Source: Polytrichum commune
Lineage: Eukaryota; Streptophyta; Polytrichopsida; Polytrichales; Polytrichaceae
Assembly: GCA_950295325.1 (NCBI GenBank)
Contig: OX485807.1
Span: 1,304,501 to 1,368,500 of the forward strand
DNA length: 64,000 nucleotides
Reading direction: 5' to 3'
Below the pieces are notes generated by a model. The model saw nothing but the letters and a program-made list of their open reading frames with translations. It searched no databases and had not been told where the DNA came from. The translations under genes and the position numbers were made by a program. Below are positions 11,764 to 24,257 of this stretch, piece by piece. Position 1 is the first letter of the stretch, and every line of letters starts with the position of its first letter.

Positions 11764-12764
11764 CTATGCCACTTGAGTAACTTCCTCAAGGAGAAACTAA
11801 TTAGTTTTGGTTTTTGGGTTTAGGTTTTCCTAGTAGTAATGGTGTTGTGGGTTGGGGTTGTTATAAAAATTGATTTGATTCTCCTCTATTTTGAGTGAGA
11901 AGAGTTCTAAATTTCCCATTGCTAACAAATGCTAACAAACTAAAGCATAGTGACTATCTTATCTTCCACTCTCTTCCACTTTTGCACATTATCTACAAAT
12001 TCTTCAAGTACGTTGTCCAATTTAATGCCACCAAAATCTCTTAGTCCTAATATTTGGTAAATGATAGATGTCAAAGTCTTGTTGATGTGAGTCGATATCA
12101 TTCACGACTATGACACATCCATACAAAGCTTCATGAAGCTCAACTTAAGTTATTCATCTTTTTGGCCATCTTGGAGTCTAATTATTGTGTCCTCATCAAT
12201 TCTTTCAAAATGTGACATTCAAATTTTTGAACATTGAGGTCCAATTACGAGTATATCTCTACCAACTGAGTAAATTCCTCGAGGAGAAACTAAATAGTTT
12301 TGAATTTTTTGAATTTTTTTTTGTTTGATTTTTTTTAGAAAAAAAACCCCCTTTGTTTTCTTTCGAGAAGTTTGCTTTGCATTTTGAAGTATCTACAAAT
12401 TTCATCCCCATCAAGTTCCCTAACCCCACCTGTGATCAAGGGAAAAAAAATACTATATTAGAGCTCAAATTCCTTACGTTCCAAAGTTTTGAGGTTTCCA
12501 TCTGCATGAGTACACAGAGACATGGTGCAAATCATATCAAAGGTCTTAAGATTAGGTTGCTTGTTTTCATATAAAAAAGATAAAAATGTGCCTACTACTT
12601 GAGGAATGAGGCACAATAGAGTGCAATTCCACAACTTCAATTGGAATTGTTTGTTCTTCCTTACAACCACCTAGTGAGATGCATATGATAGCATTTAACA
12701 TTGGTTTTCCAATACCTCATATTGTACTTATCATCTCTCTTATTATTTTGTTCACATCTATTTA

Positions 12765-13145
12765 GTGTTTTCATGTTTTGGTTCCTCACAAATACTTAGG
12801 CTTCAGTATGTGTCTGTTTCTAAGTATTCATTGGATGAAAAAGTGGAACTTTCAGACTTGGAGAGTTATACTATAGTAATGGCGATGGTGATCCATTTGG
12901 GTGACGACTCTGCTTTTACTAAATTTATCTCAGTTTCACTTGGCTATCAAGGTAGAGAAGATGGATTTAAGCAACTTGCGATGGTTGAAGAAGATGCAGC
13001 TGGAAAGATACAGCTTTGTCCTTGGAGATCAAATTGGGTATGTTTTGTATGTTTGATCTCTGACATTATAACATGCATATTTTCTTTTGCACATCATTTT
13101 TTCAACTGCAAGAATCAAGACATTACACTATCTATAATCTTGTAA
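12765..13145 (+). pseudogene. Unrecognised repeat-borne ORF (copy in block I)
   Basis: An open stretch of about 125 codons is preserved at 57193-57573. Residues up to about CPWRSNW look like ordinary protein (SLDEKVELSDLESYTIVMAM, LGDDSAFTKF), while the remainder is hydrophobic and AT-rich. A GTATGT splice-donor-like site lies at the change (about 13038), so the real part may be an exon of a broken gene. No downstream exon is convincing. Family unknown. Confidence 0.3.
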
Positions 13146-13469
13146 GGTAGGATCTGTCGGTTTTAATCTATGTACAGACACTCTTGGGAATTTCGGTCTG
13201 GCCAGTTGCAAGCTGCAAGGATTCAAGGCATCTAACTATCTCTTCTTCTTTCTTACTTTTTCTTTTTTTCCTGTTATCTTGGGAGACGGCATCTAACTTA
13301 TTGAATGGGTCGAATGAATGGGCCAAGCAAGTCCTGCACACAGCCACTTTGTACATTGTCAGTAAATTGTGCATTCATTGTTTACTCATGTTGGGGCATA
13401 TGTTATTTGTGGATTGGGTATTATACACACAATGTCAGGACAATTTTTCAAGGTAGACTTTAAACCTCC

Positions 13470-13615
13470 ATAACATTATTTAGATCCATAATAGTGTTAT
13501 GTGGGACTGATAGTATTCCATGGAATATTTTCCACATTCAGTCTCAATGTGGAGAATATTCTGTGGAATATTGTCAATACCACCTAACATCATTATGGAT
13601 CTAAGTAATATCATG
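13470..13615. mobile_element. Palindromic MITE (146 bp) inserted in a foldback terminus
   Basis: Almost the whole 146 bp folds on itself: ATAACATTATTTAGATCCAT at the left pairs with ATGGATCTAAGTAATATCAT at the right, and TTCCATGGAATATTTTCCAC pairs around a short centre. Block II has the uninterrupted site at about 27705-27712. Comparison suggests a TCC target duplication. Block III carries it at the same place with the same length, so insertion predates the I/III duplication. Confidence 0.85.
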
Positions 13616-13689
13616 TCCCCCTACAAACTTTCAAGGGAGGTGGATAGGGTCTAGGGCCCACGATCCGCGACCTCCGGACTTATGATCGG

Positions 13690-13915
13690 GGAGAACCGGT
13701 AGTTAGTTACAAACTAACCGGTTGAGTTTGAGAAATAATTGGTGGAAGTTCAAGACTGCATGAAAATTGCCGATCAATTTAGAGGAATTTATAGAATATA
13801 CCCCAATTCAATAAAGGAAAACCGAAGGATGTCAACATGTAACCATGTGGACTTGCAAACACTAGGATCTCAACCGATTATGCCCAAAGATTACCCTGAT
13901 CACTGCTCCAAATAA
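13690..13915 (+). repeat. AACCGGTT-containing repeat family (block I member)
   Basis: Marked by GAACCGGTAGTTAGTTACA and CTAACCGGTTGAGTTTGAGA, ending near GATCACTGCTCCAA. It is shared with 58123-58345, 36825-37140, 52020-52180 and, inverted, 54115-54330. Block II jumps directly from the foldback terminus to sequence beyond it (about 27775), so it is an insertion in I/III or a deletion in II. Class unknown. Confidence 0.6.
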
Positions 13916-16699
13916 CTGCCAAAAACAAATACGAAAACTTCAAATCCTGATAAAAGTTATTGTCCACTCTACCCGATTTCGGAAAAAATTCCATAAAAAA
14001 TTGCCCTCGCATTCTTGAAGGCCACTTGTCCATATAACCCATCTTGAGTACACTTCAACTCCAAAATCCAAAATCCAATACATATGTTCACTTCCACTTA
14101 GTAAATAAACAATTGACAAGGATTTCATTGTTGAAGTGAAACTATCAACAAAGCATTTAATTAACTTGGAGATCTAAAATATTACAAAATCCTCATTAGC
14201 ATTCAAGTTATAGTTTTGTGATTTACCATTTGAAAGGGTCTTTGTCATTCTAAAATAAAACTAAAATTAGTTATTTATTTGTAGTATTTTTATTTTATAG
14301 TATTTTAGTTAATGCCTTCTACTTTCACAAGTACTTATACACACTCAGACTAATTAAGTGTGATTGAATGTAATCAAGCTTATGAAGCGAACTAAGCCTA
14401 ATTAGGCCCAATTTGAATAATAAATTATGCTTACCAAACTAAGTAAGCCTAAGTATATTTATAAAATGTGCTTACTTGAATTAAGCATGATTTCATTCAG
14501 ATATGAGAAATGATGTGCTAAATTACACCTGTTTAGGCTTTATTACACATGATTAGGTTAAATGCACTTACTTGCATTTAATCCGGCTTAATTAGTTTGA
14601 AAGTTTGAATACTTGCAATGCTTTATTGACAATTTCACTTCAAAAATGAAATCCTAACCAATCACTTATTTACTAAGTGGAAGTGGACATACGTGTTGAA
14701 TTTTGGATCTTGAAGATGAAGTGCACTCAATATGAGTTATAATATTATGGACAAATGCTCTTTAAGAGTGTAGGGGCAAACTTTTTATCGAAGTCGGATA
14801 GGGTGGGCACTAGTGTTCGGTAGGGATTTAAAATTTCATATTTGTTTTGGGGTTACCCGAGGGTGCTGGATTGTGGGCCCTAGCCCTTATCCACCACTCT
14901 TGAAAGTTTGTGGGGGGAGGTTTAGCGTCTACCTTTTTTCCAGCTTATGGGTGAACTTAGGGGGGGGGGGGGGGGAGTGAAAAAAAGGGAAACAAAAACT
15001 ATAATATGGTACTTATAAATCTTGTAAAATAAATGTGAGATCCAAAATTTGCATAAGAGATGGACTCCGATTTAATTCTATAGGATTTCATAGATATCAA
15101 AATTTAAGACGTTTGTCCCCGTCACTGGATGAAACCACGTGTAGAATGTCAAAGTAAGGCAACCGGATTAGATACGGCATCTTTGTTGTATGTCTCATAG
15201 TTGGGTTCGATGTCCACATAGTTGACTCTCTTGTAATGAGAATTGTAAGTGTTTTGCACAAACTACAACTTGTTTTCAACCAAGTCTCGATCAAGTTTGT
15301 TGCAACCTTAAAACTTAGCAATTCAATACTCATAAATCCAATATGTTATGTGTAGGTGGGTATATGGTATTAGATCAACAAGTCCATGTTATTAAACTAG
15401 TTGGATTAACTAACTCATCAAAAACTTATAAGGCTCCTACGTAATGATCCAATCGAATGGATACATAACAATTGTGGGTCTACATTGATATGAATGGTTG
15501 CGAATTGGACATGTGTGTAATGTTTCGTTGTGAAGGAAGTGTGGGGATGGATGGAGGATGTGTATGGGATCTCCATTGGTGAGAGCTTGTGGGTTTGTGG
15601 CTCCATATTGTGCTAGTTTTTTTTAGCTATATGGTTATGTTGGATGCACATGTAGGATCTCATTTTGATGAAACAACAATGGGTGGCTATGTACAACAAT
15701 ATGGCGTAGAACTCCAGCGAGGTGGTGGCTTGAATGATGTCAGTGAGCTGATGTAGAATTGCGATACATTGGGTGGAGATAGGGCGGAATGTGGCTATCC
15801 ATGAAATTGTGTGTGAATAAGTGGGATTGGAGGATAGTATTGTATGTGTGCATGTCTGTGAATTCATCTCATAAGTTGTTTTGGTGGTCAATGAATCATG
15901 CCCTTTTTGTTTGTGTTTTGGATAGTTGAGTGTATTTGTATCCAACCATGTTGGAAGCCATACATACCATTATGGAGTCATCAATGAATTGGCTTAATGA
16001 GACCATGAATTTTGGTGTGCAAATTCAAGTGGAGGGGGGTCAACAACTTTCCAACTTTTGGAAATTGTGGGCTTAATGTCATTTGGTGAGAAATAGGTTA
16101 GGGGTGTGATGCCATGTCTAGGGAGGGAGGGGGGGGGGGTTGGGAATGATACACTTGGGCTAAAAACAAGGTAAATTGAACAAAAGATATACCTTGTCAA
16201 ACTAGAGGGACAAGTGGCCACATTTCATAGTTCTATAACTCAAAACAATAATAATGATTTAAATTGAAGTTACTAATAAGGTGGGTCATGATGAGTTTAA
16301 GAGTATATTTGCAAACTACACGATTTACATCCATAAAAGTGGATTCTATTGTTTGTAGAATCTACTTCATTTAATTCTTGGTTTTGGAAAGTGAGGGTGA
16401 AGTAGACCTTAAGAAAATGTACTTTGCTTTAGAATTTGTGGCCCATCAATAGACAACATGATCTTGCTCAATATTTAAACTATATACACAAATCTTACCA
16501 AGTTTTGAAATGAAGTAGGTTTGAGCTCAAATCTACCACTCAATTTAGGATTTACTTCATATGTATCTCCATAACATTAATATGTACAAATTTTGTAATA
16601 TCCTAGTTCAGACCCATTGGAGGGCTCCATGGTCTTGAAACGACATTTTGTATAGAATTGAACCTACTTCCCTTACTATATATGGAAATTGTAACACAA

Positions 16700-17075
16700 G
16701 AGGAGGCCACACATGTTTGAAAACGCCGGTTTCAAAGTGGAGTTTGGTCAGCCAAGGTAAAAGAACTGTGGCCTTGACATGCACCTAACTTTGAGAAAAT
16801 GGGTTTCGAGGTTGGTTCCTCTTTTATTGGGAAGAAACATATATTTTTAACTTTAATCCAACACGGGGTGGTTTTGCTAAGCTTAAGACCTCCAAATTGA
16901 ACCACAGTTGAAAATGAACAGTTTTAACCAACACAAGAGGGACCAACCTTGAAACCCAACTCCTCGAAGCTAGGCACATGTCAAGGCCAACATTCTTTTA
17001 CCATGGCTTACCAACCTTCATTATGGAACCGGCATTTTTGAACATGTGTGGCCTCCCCTACAATGGAAGGGCAAA
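16700..17075. repeat. Long imperfect hairpin (block I)
   Basis: The segment ACATGTTTGAAAACGCCGGT through TTCCTCTTTTATTGG is repeated in inverted form as far as ACCGGCATTTTTGAACATGT, with arms of about 150-170 bp at roughly 80% identity and a loop near 60 bp. A transcript would fold into a long hairpin. It is conserved at about 61040-61420. No gene recognised. Confidence 0.7.
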
Positions 17076-19127
17076 CCACTTTTCTTGTTCACTTTTCCAT
17101 GCTTTGGCCCACCATCAGTGGACACAAATTAGGGTCATGGCCATTGGTGCTTCTTGTGTATGTAATGAGGGAATGGTGCAAATTATGTGTGGTATTAAAG
17201 TGAGGATTTTAATGAAAAATGTACAAGGCATTTGTATAACATGAAGATTAATGTTCATTTTAAAATAAACTTCAAGATAGTATTTAAGACCCTAGTTTAA
17301 TCTAGTATGATCCAATGGGGATGAATTAGTGTTTTTACTAAATACCCCCACCCTCAGTATGATTGGTGGGGCCTCAACTTAATGGGCAAGGCATCTAGCT
17401 CTAATTCACCATATCACACTGCCACATAGCAATATCCTTTCTTTTCTTTTCTTTTTTTCTTTTTAAAAATAGGGCTTCCCACCGGTGTTGAGGGGGGGTG
17501 GTGATGTGGGAATTCCATAACGTGGTCTCTCCGGATATGAATGGTTAAGGAATGCATTCTAAGATGACTTTTGTTGACGTAGTTGATTGTTGAGGGATAA
17601 ATTATATTTGCAGCAGATGATGAGTTCAAGTTCTTAGCTACTTAGCCCTCACATGGGCCTCACATTTATGTAAGTGGATGCAATGTAAATTTTGTAATTT
17701 TGGTGTTAGACTTGTATGTAATTTTCTATCTATTTATGTAAAACTGATTTAAGATCTAGTTATTTTACGAATTATGAAATAAACATTACAGTTCAAGTTC
17801 ATGTGAACTTTCCATTCATCCTTTTCTTAAAAAAATGTTCTTTTCCCCTGAAGCTTGTACATAGAAGGCCCGTAGAAGTTCACTAAACCTCGAGCAATAG
17901 TTCATGTTTGAGGTGTTGCTTATTGCAAGGATTAGCCACCTTTAGGAGTGTGGACAACACCCCGAGCGAAAATTATTTCAAAATTGGCATTCAAGTTCAT
18001 TATGAGAGACATGGTTCATATTCGGTCAATGAACTCTAATCACCTGTACAATAGGCGAATGAACTTTAAATTTGAAAACCCAAATTCACTACATAGATGT
18101 CTTTTATATACATAGTTTGAATATGATCTTTTCATCTAAATCCATAAAAAAATGATTTTCACTAGTTGCCCCAACTTGAGACTTCAACTTTACAACCAAT
18201 ATTGAATCTTCTCAAATTTTGTGGAAACAAAAGATTTCTTCCCATATATTCACACTGGAGTTGGTTTTCACATATAAGGCCACAATCATAAAATATAGTA
18301 GGGCGCAAGCATGGTCAACTACATGATTCCATTACCATGCACAATTTAACTGAAAGTGATTCAAAACTATATACTAAATTTGAATTTTTAAAACAAAAAA
18401 ATACAAACATTTGAAAACACATTGATTGAAAAATCCAAGCAATTTTAGTTAAATAAAATATTTTTAAAATTAAAATTCTACATATATTCAGAAGGCAGTG
18501 CAAGTAGTGCGCAAGTAGATATGTAAAGCATGTATTTGTGTAAAACTTGTTTAAAACATGATAAATTACATTAAATTCATGTTTTGTACAATTTTTTGTA
18601 ATGGCGCCCTCAAGTTTACAATGAATACAAGGAATATGGAAAAAATCCAACTTCAAAATAGTTAAGGTTATGAAATCTACATCCAAAATTAGATTCAGCC
18701 ATTACCTTTTGAGCAATACTTTTAATGATAAGTTTTAAAGATCCCATCTTGATATTCTATATTTGAGTACCTAAAACAACAATAGAGGGAGCCATAAAAA
18801 CTTTTAAAATGAAAAAACACTTTGCTACTACCTTTCGAAGTTTGACCCAAAAAAATATGGTTTTAGTATACTAGAGCACATTTTCGTATATTGGATTGTG
18901 CTTGCTCCCATTAGTAGTAGTGCATTGAATTGCCCTCAACATCAAGCCTAGGGTGATATGAAACTTACGAGTTCATTGGAATGCACCCTAGAACAACAAA
19001 GGTTCCAATCATTTAAACGTATACATGCAACACATTCATGACCAAATAAATGCCCCCCCCCCCCCAAACCCATATTGAGCATCTCATAATAGTTTTCTTC
19101 TACAGGATGAGAATAAGAATGAAATCA

Positions 19128-19156
19128 TTGAATAATAATAATAATAATAATAATAA
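19128..19156 (+). repeat. (AAT)n microsatellite
   Basis: About nine to ten units of AAT just upstream of the DUF247 tail at 19205. The same locus in block III (63473-63500) has a similar array. Confidence 0.95.
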
Positions 19157-19204
19157 CTCATGGTAGTTTTACTCTCTACTTGGGCATGTTATGGGAATTA
19201 GACT

Positions 19205-19420
19205 AGTATGTGAATGAGGAGAGATGGGGTTGCATCTCATCTGAACCAATGACAAATACATATGAAGTATTGGGTTAGTGTGCCTATTGTGACAAATTGG
19301 GTGGAAGAAAGGTCATGAGTTAACAACCTCAAGATTTCAAATTGGAACTTATTTTCTCAAAGCATTCCATATTTTATCAACTTTTGGCAATGCCATGGAA
19401 ACTTTACTTCAAGTTAATTT
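19205..19420 (-). pseudogene. DUF247 C-terminal fragment, decayed (tail 2)
   Basis: GAGATGGGGTTGCATCTCAT to the GCAATGCCATGGAAACTTT region corresponds, antisense, to the 3' end of the intact DUF247 gene (24270-24475), with many substitutions and frame breaks. It is closest to tails at 1657, 38795 and 63560. Unlike tail 1 there is no Harbinger core directly upstream. Confidence 0.65.
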
Positions 19421-20402
19421 GACAAATCTAGGAATTGTTATATTTTGAGGCTTAAATGCATGTCAAATGGGGGTGTGCATGCAAAACTTCCCTTCAAATG
19501 AGGTATGCTTATTCAGAGCCCTTGCCATAGTTATGCATGGTTAATTGCAAGAGTGTCACAATGAATTTACCAACCCAAAAAGTGTCCTTCACAATATGAG
19601 AGGAAATAATCGCATGCGAGTGTGCCTCACATTCATCCATATTAACAATAACATATGTCTTTTGTATGTTTGTGATTAATTCATTTCAAACATAATCACA
19701 TCCAACTAAATTGGGGGCTTTGAAGCTAATTCCAACTACAAAATATTGAAATATTGTAACTTGAGACAATCTAAGCTTGAAATTTTATCAACCTTGCTTA
19801 AGTATTGTCATTAAAGTTCTTGAGTATTGCAAGTTTTGTCTTTTTTTTCTGTTTCCTAGGCTAAGTGGAACTAGTTTCTATAGGAGGTCCAATAGTTTTC
19901 AAAATTGGATGAGATCCGATGGAGTCAAAAATTCGAGCATGAATGGGTCGTTCACCACAATATGCTGGACAATTGAGTCTCAAATATTGCCTTTTTTCCC
20001 ATTCTTTTTCTTAGTTAACTAACAATTTAACAAATCCATCAGACATTGTTGGCAATGTTGAGCTTAGATTGGATTTACTTGGTCAACATGCAAAATTGGT
20101 TGTCAAAAAGGCATTTCATTTATTTGATTATTGTGCTAGTTTTTTGGATTGGGAAACAATCAAGACTTGTCGGCCATTTCATAGAATTGGACTCTAAGTA
20201 GAAGTACATAAACTCTCATACTTATGTGACCATGTTATGTCATGTTTGACTGAACTGTTGATTTAAATCCAACTCTTCGATACCACGATGACAAAAATTT
20301 GTATTCTTCTTCTAATTTTCAATTTTCAATTTTTTGTTTGTAAAAGTATGTGGGAAAAGTTAATGCTTTACATGATGTCCATCAAATTTGGGGTCCTTCA
20401 TT

Positions 20403-20660
20403 TTAGAAAGCAAAAGAGAACGTCAACCTTGAACATTGGTTGAGGCATTTACACATGTCTACAAAAATGTCATGAGTGCCAACATCTATATGGATAAAAC
20501 CCCGTTTCACTAAAATGTCTACATCCTCAAGAGCTTTCATTATATTTTTGTAACTCCTAGTCCAATATTTCAAATATCCATACGTCAATTATTCATACAC
20601 CACAAGATGGTGGAGGTTTTATATGAATGCTTCAAATTCATATCAAAAAGAACTTTCATA
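20403..20660 (-). pseudogene. DUF247 middle fragment (block I)
   Basis: A minus-strand open stretch of about 60 residues reads MTYGYLKYWTRSYKNIMKAL, then DVDILVKRGFIHIDVGTHD. The intact gene has LTYGPLKYCARSYTYLLENL and DVELLVKGGVIEVNVGTHD at the same place, so homology is certain. Similarity continues a little upstream to about 20660 (VVHE-like region). It is a truncated, non-functional copy in the same orientation as the intact gene, 3.6 kb downstream of it. Confidence 0.85.
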
Positions 20661-22009
20661 AACTTTGCCAAATTTTAAATCATGTGAGAACAAAGAATGT
20701 TATCCCCAAAAGCTCTTTGGAGGGACCAATGCCCATGTGAAACGGTTTAAATGTTCAATCATGAATTTAACGATTTTGTTTGGGAAAACCCTGTGAAAGA
20801 TAGTGACCCCTTTAGTTCATAGGGAATGCTAACATAGTGTAGTATTCATGCAATAGACCTCGAGGATGGAGAAGGCTTGATGTCTTCCTTTACATGCTAC
20901 CCTTCCCCCCCCCCCCCCAATCCCCACCAAGAATAAAATTGAAAATTGAAAACTTAGTCAACTATATTATAACGCATACTACACTTTTGATAGTTGATTC
21001 AACTCCGACATCAAGGGTCTCCAACCAAATTGAATATTATATGTGAGTTACTTAGGCCACTTGTCCACCGAATTCTCCCAAATGCAAATTGAATATGGTG
21101 AGGTAGGATTCATATTGTGCCAACTAGCTACTCTCAGCTTCTCAAATCCGGGTCCGGGTTACTTACCTCCTCCTCCTAAAATCGGTCTTCAAGCCTTCAC
21201 TGACTAACAGGTTGCAAAGTGCTTTAGTAGGCCCATGGAAGTCTAATGGGCCATGTCCATGGCCCTTCACATTCTAGGAGGCCACCATAATGTGGTTGGT
21301 TAGCGGCTTGTGCTTGTCTACATGAGAACACCTCCAATCCATTATTATCTAAAATCTAGTGGGCGAGCGGCCTACATGGAAACTCACCCTAAGAGGGTTG
21401 GTTTGACAATGTAGCAACCATAACGTCATCCCTATGAGTATCAAAGTGTGGGGACACGCGAACACCAAAAGTTCCGGATTGGCGGGTTTTTGTGCCAAAT
21501 CCGGATATTTCCAGGTGACCTTAGTATCGTCCAGGGATTCTGTGAAGTGTAGGAGGTAGAGACTTTCCGGAACTGTTTGTTTCCCCTCTTCTTTTATATT
21601 TTCCGGAAATCCTAGTTTCCGGCCTTTTTGAAGTCCTCCTGTATCCGGAACTTCCTCTTCCGGATTTGACTCCTAAGTCCCAGACGGATTGTTTTCTCCC
21701 TAAAATATCTTTGTACTACGTTCTATCCTCCCTTAATGATGGGTATTTTCCGGTGAAGACGTCCTTCTTTAGAGGGGGGTCCGGATCTTCCCTCACAACC
21801 AAGCCGGATTGGCAGGTCACACAGGGAGTCCGGATTACCTCCTAGGACTACAACGACAGGAGGGTGCCGGATTCCACGAAGGGGGGTAAGCTCAACAGAG
21901 TGAAAGAGTGATCCGTACCACGTTCCGGAATATCTTGTCTCTACGCTACTCGGATATCCGGATCAATGGTGTCTCCTTCCCCCTTCCTCCGGATCTGTAT
22001 CCCCTCATC

Positions 22010-22560
22010 CGGAATCCTAACTTACTCCTGTACTTCTCCGGATCTCATCCGGCTAGTACTACCTTTGGCTCTACTGAATCCGGGCTAACTAGGCGATCCG
22101 TACCATTTTCCGGATTGGTCCGTCTAAAGGCGGTGGGACCTCTTCAGAAGCTCGGATGGCATGAATCCGGATCCCTCCCGGACTTCACCCAATCCTCCCA
22201 GCGGCTATCCCACCTAGACGTTTCCCGACCAGCCGGGAAAATGAGGTTTCCCTCCCACTACACCCGGAAAGGTTCCGGAAGGTAATGACTAGTGATCTGA
22301 TCCGGGTCTCCCCTTCCGGCGGACGGATCCGGTATACAACTGCCTGGGGCTCTACTAAATCTGAGATAATTGGGCGATCCGTACCACTTTCCGGATTGTT
22401 CCGTCCGAGGGCGGTGAGACCTCTCAAAAGATCGGATGGCGTAAATCCGGATCCCTTCCGGATTTTACCCAGTCCTACCAGCGGCTATCCCACCCGGACG
22501 TTACCCAAACATCCGGAATAGTGAGGTTTCCTTCCCACTACACTCAAAAAGGATCCCTAG
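22010..22560. repeat. Tandem duplication, 281-bp period, within the CCGGA-rich LTR
   Basis: GGCTCTACTGAATCCGGG at 22067 recurs as GGCTCTACTAAATCTGAG at 22348, and GATCCGTACCAT...TTCCGGATTG, CAGCGGCTATCCCACC and GAGGTTTCC...CCCACTACAC recur at the same offset. A partial third unit may exist near 21905 (GATCCGTACCACGTTCCGGA). Confidence 0.85.
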
Positions 22561-22671
22561 GCTTGCAACCGGATCTAATCCGGGTTTCCTCTCCTTTGTC
22601 CTATTCGGACTTCCTACTCCTTCCTTACTTCTAGCGTACAACAACCTCCCAATCCGTCCGTGCACAAAACA

Positions 22672-22700
22672 AATGAGAATAGGTGAAGATCTAGAGTTTT
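22672..22700 (-). terminator. Probable LTR polyadenylation signal
   Basis: Read on the minus strand, CTCAATAAAACTCTAG contains AATAAA. It supports minus orientation for this LTR and would place the R/U5 boundary shortly after it. Confidence 0.4.
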
Positions 22701-24257
22701 ATTGAGTAGGGAGCAACACAATACAACAATGGAGAAGGAACACTTCTCCAGCTCCTTATTCAGCCTTAAGTAGAGGCTGTGATCCCTAACTAAGGGTGGC
22801 GGCCCAGGCGGCCGCCCTGGAAAACCCTAACTGCGAGAAATCCGGAACTTCGGACTTTCCGGATTTCTCGGAAGATCCGGAATTCCCGGATCTTGATCTG
22901 CTGACACAAAATTTGAATTGCATGCTCGCCTAAGTCTGATCTACCTATTCCTGCTGTCCTAATTCTGATCTACCTACAGCTGCATGCCTAAGTCTAATTC
23001 AAGTGGTGTGGTGCTTTTTCGCCGCCTTTCCATTTTTGGTTTGACTTGGTAATCCGTTGATGGCGGAAGCTCCTCCTCCGGGGGCAAAAGAGTCTCCTTG
23101 GTTGCTGAAGGCCCTAGCCGCTGAAGGCCCGGTTTGCTCCCGGGATCCGGAATTTGACTTAAATTCCGGTCCGGCCAAAGTATCAGTTTTAACCATTTTA
23201 TCGTGTAAGGTGGAGTTCAAAAACCCATTATTCCTAATACGGCTAAAACACTCAAATAAACCTGATTACCCCTAGGTTAGCATGGTAAAATACGGAATTT
23301 GGATCCATATTTCCGTATTTCCGTATTCCGGCGAAAAAGTGGGCTCCCACACAAAGGTTAGATTAGTTTTGGGTCTAGAAGCATATATCCAAAGACTACA
23401 TATATAAACATAATTGATTAGGCAAGGGACTACATTTGCAACAATTGATGCCATTTGAGAGTATTTAGCTACATGACCCATGTTCACATTTGTATGCTTA
23501 GATGAAATGGTAACTTTTAAAACTTGATGTTACACTTCTTTGTAAACATTTTATTTATATATTCCAAAAATTCAACAACTTATTAAGGAAGTATAGCTAT
23601 AGTTCAAGTTCATAGGTAAACTCTATGCATTTCAAATGCTCCTATTCTCTAGTCGTATGAATCAAGAAAGAGACTCAAAACTCATCCAAAGAGTGCATGT
23701 GCAACACATTCAAAAACAAATGGATGTACTACACAATTAAAAGGTACCAAAATCTAATCATTTTACTAAGTGACTTTGAAATGAGAATATAGTAATGACA
23801 ATGACAATGACAAAATAGTAATAAACATAATAAGTGAAAGCATTAGATTGTAATTTATAGTATTTAGACTCTCTTAGGGCATGTTGCAAGAATTAAATCG
23901 ATTGGGGACATATTTGTTTGCAATATAATTTTCCTTTCTTTAATAGTCAAAGATGACAAGTCACAATAAACTCTAGTGTATAGTGAAATTATTCCCTAGT
24001 CACATGTGTAAACTAACATTCAGAACCCATGCAAAAAGCATACCATGTGCAATACATTCAAAATCAAATGGATGCATTAAAATCCCTCCCTCCCCCTAAA
24101 AATTTACTAAACGTTTGAAGATGAACTTCCTCACTAAAATGAAAATAGAATTAGAAATAGAAACATAAATTACCAAATAATAATGACAAATAAGAAGTAC
24201 ATGTATTCCATATTTTTACTCTCTCTACAAGCATGATGCATGAATGGGCCTCCTATG

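Larger units (their letters stand above)
13450..14935. mobile_element. Foldback element, long-armed (block I copy)
   Basis: The ends are inverted copies: AGGTAGACTTTAAACCTCC at the left and GGTTTAGCGTCTACCTT at the right, followed inward by a matched stretch containing GGATAGGGTCTAGGGCCC. Homology between arms continues through TTCACTTCCACTTAGTAAAT. Here the right arm has lost its inner part (junction near 14610), which block II retains. The left terminal repeat is interrupted by a MITE at 13470-13615. A poly-G run sits just outside the right end. Confidence 0.8.
11762..20020. repeat. Block I: long duplicated unit (partners 56214-64000 and 27395-29545)
   Basis: The sequence matches 56214-64000 almost throughout, about 94% by eye, in the same order and orientation. 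Its middle portion matches block II. Differences include a ~100-bp stretch (about 15612-15712) absent from block III. The block carries no clear gene except the open stretch at 12765. The rest of the unit (20055 onward) continues to the DUF247 gene. Confidence 0.9.
21447..23351 (-). mobile_element. Solo LTR (1905 bp), CCGGA-rich
   Basis: The element starts TGTGGGGACAC and ends GGGCTCCCACA, with the identical 5-bp duplication CAAAG at 21442-21446 and 23352-23356. The related empty site is at about 33450-33475 in block II, where homology runs straight across. On the minus strand a terminator-like CTCAATAAAACTC lies downstream of a possible start at CTACTTAAGGCTG, consistent with an LTR on that strand. 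It has no coding capacity and is saturated with TCCGGA/CCGGAT motifs. Confidence 0.85.

Noticed and set aside
21908..22521. Two open frames in the CCGGA-rich LTR
   Set aside because: They lie within a non-coding solo LTR, overlap the 281-bp tandem repeat, and an antisense frame is also open.
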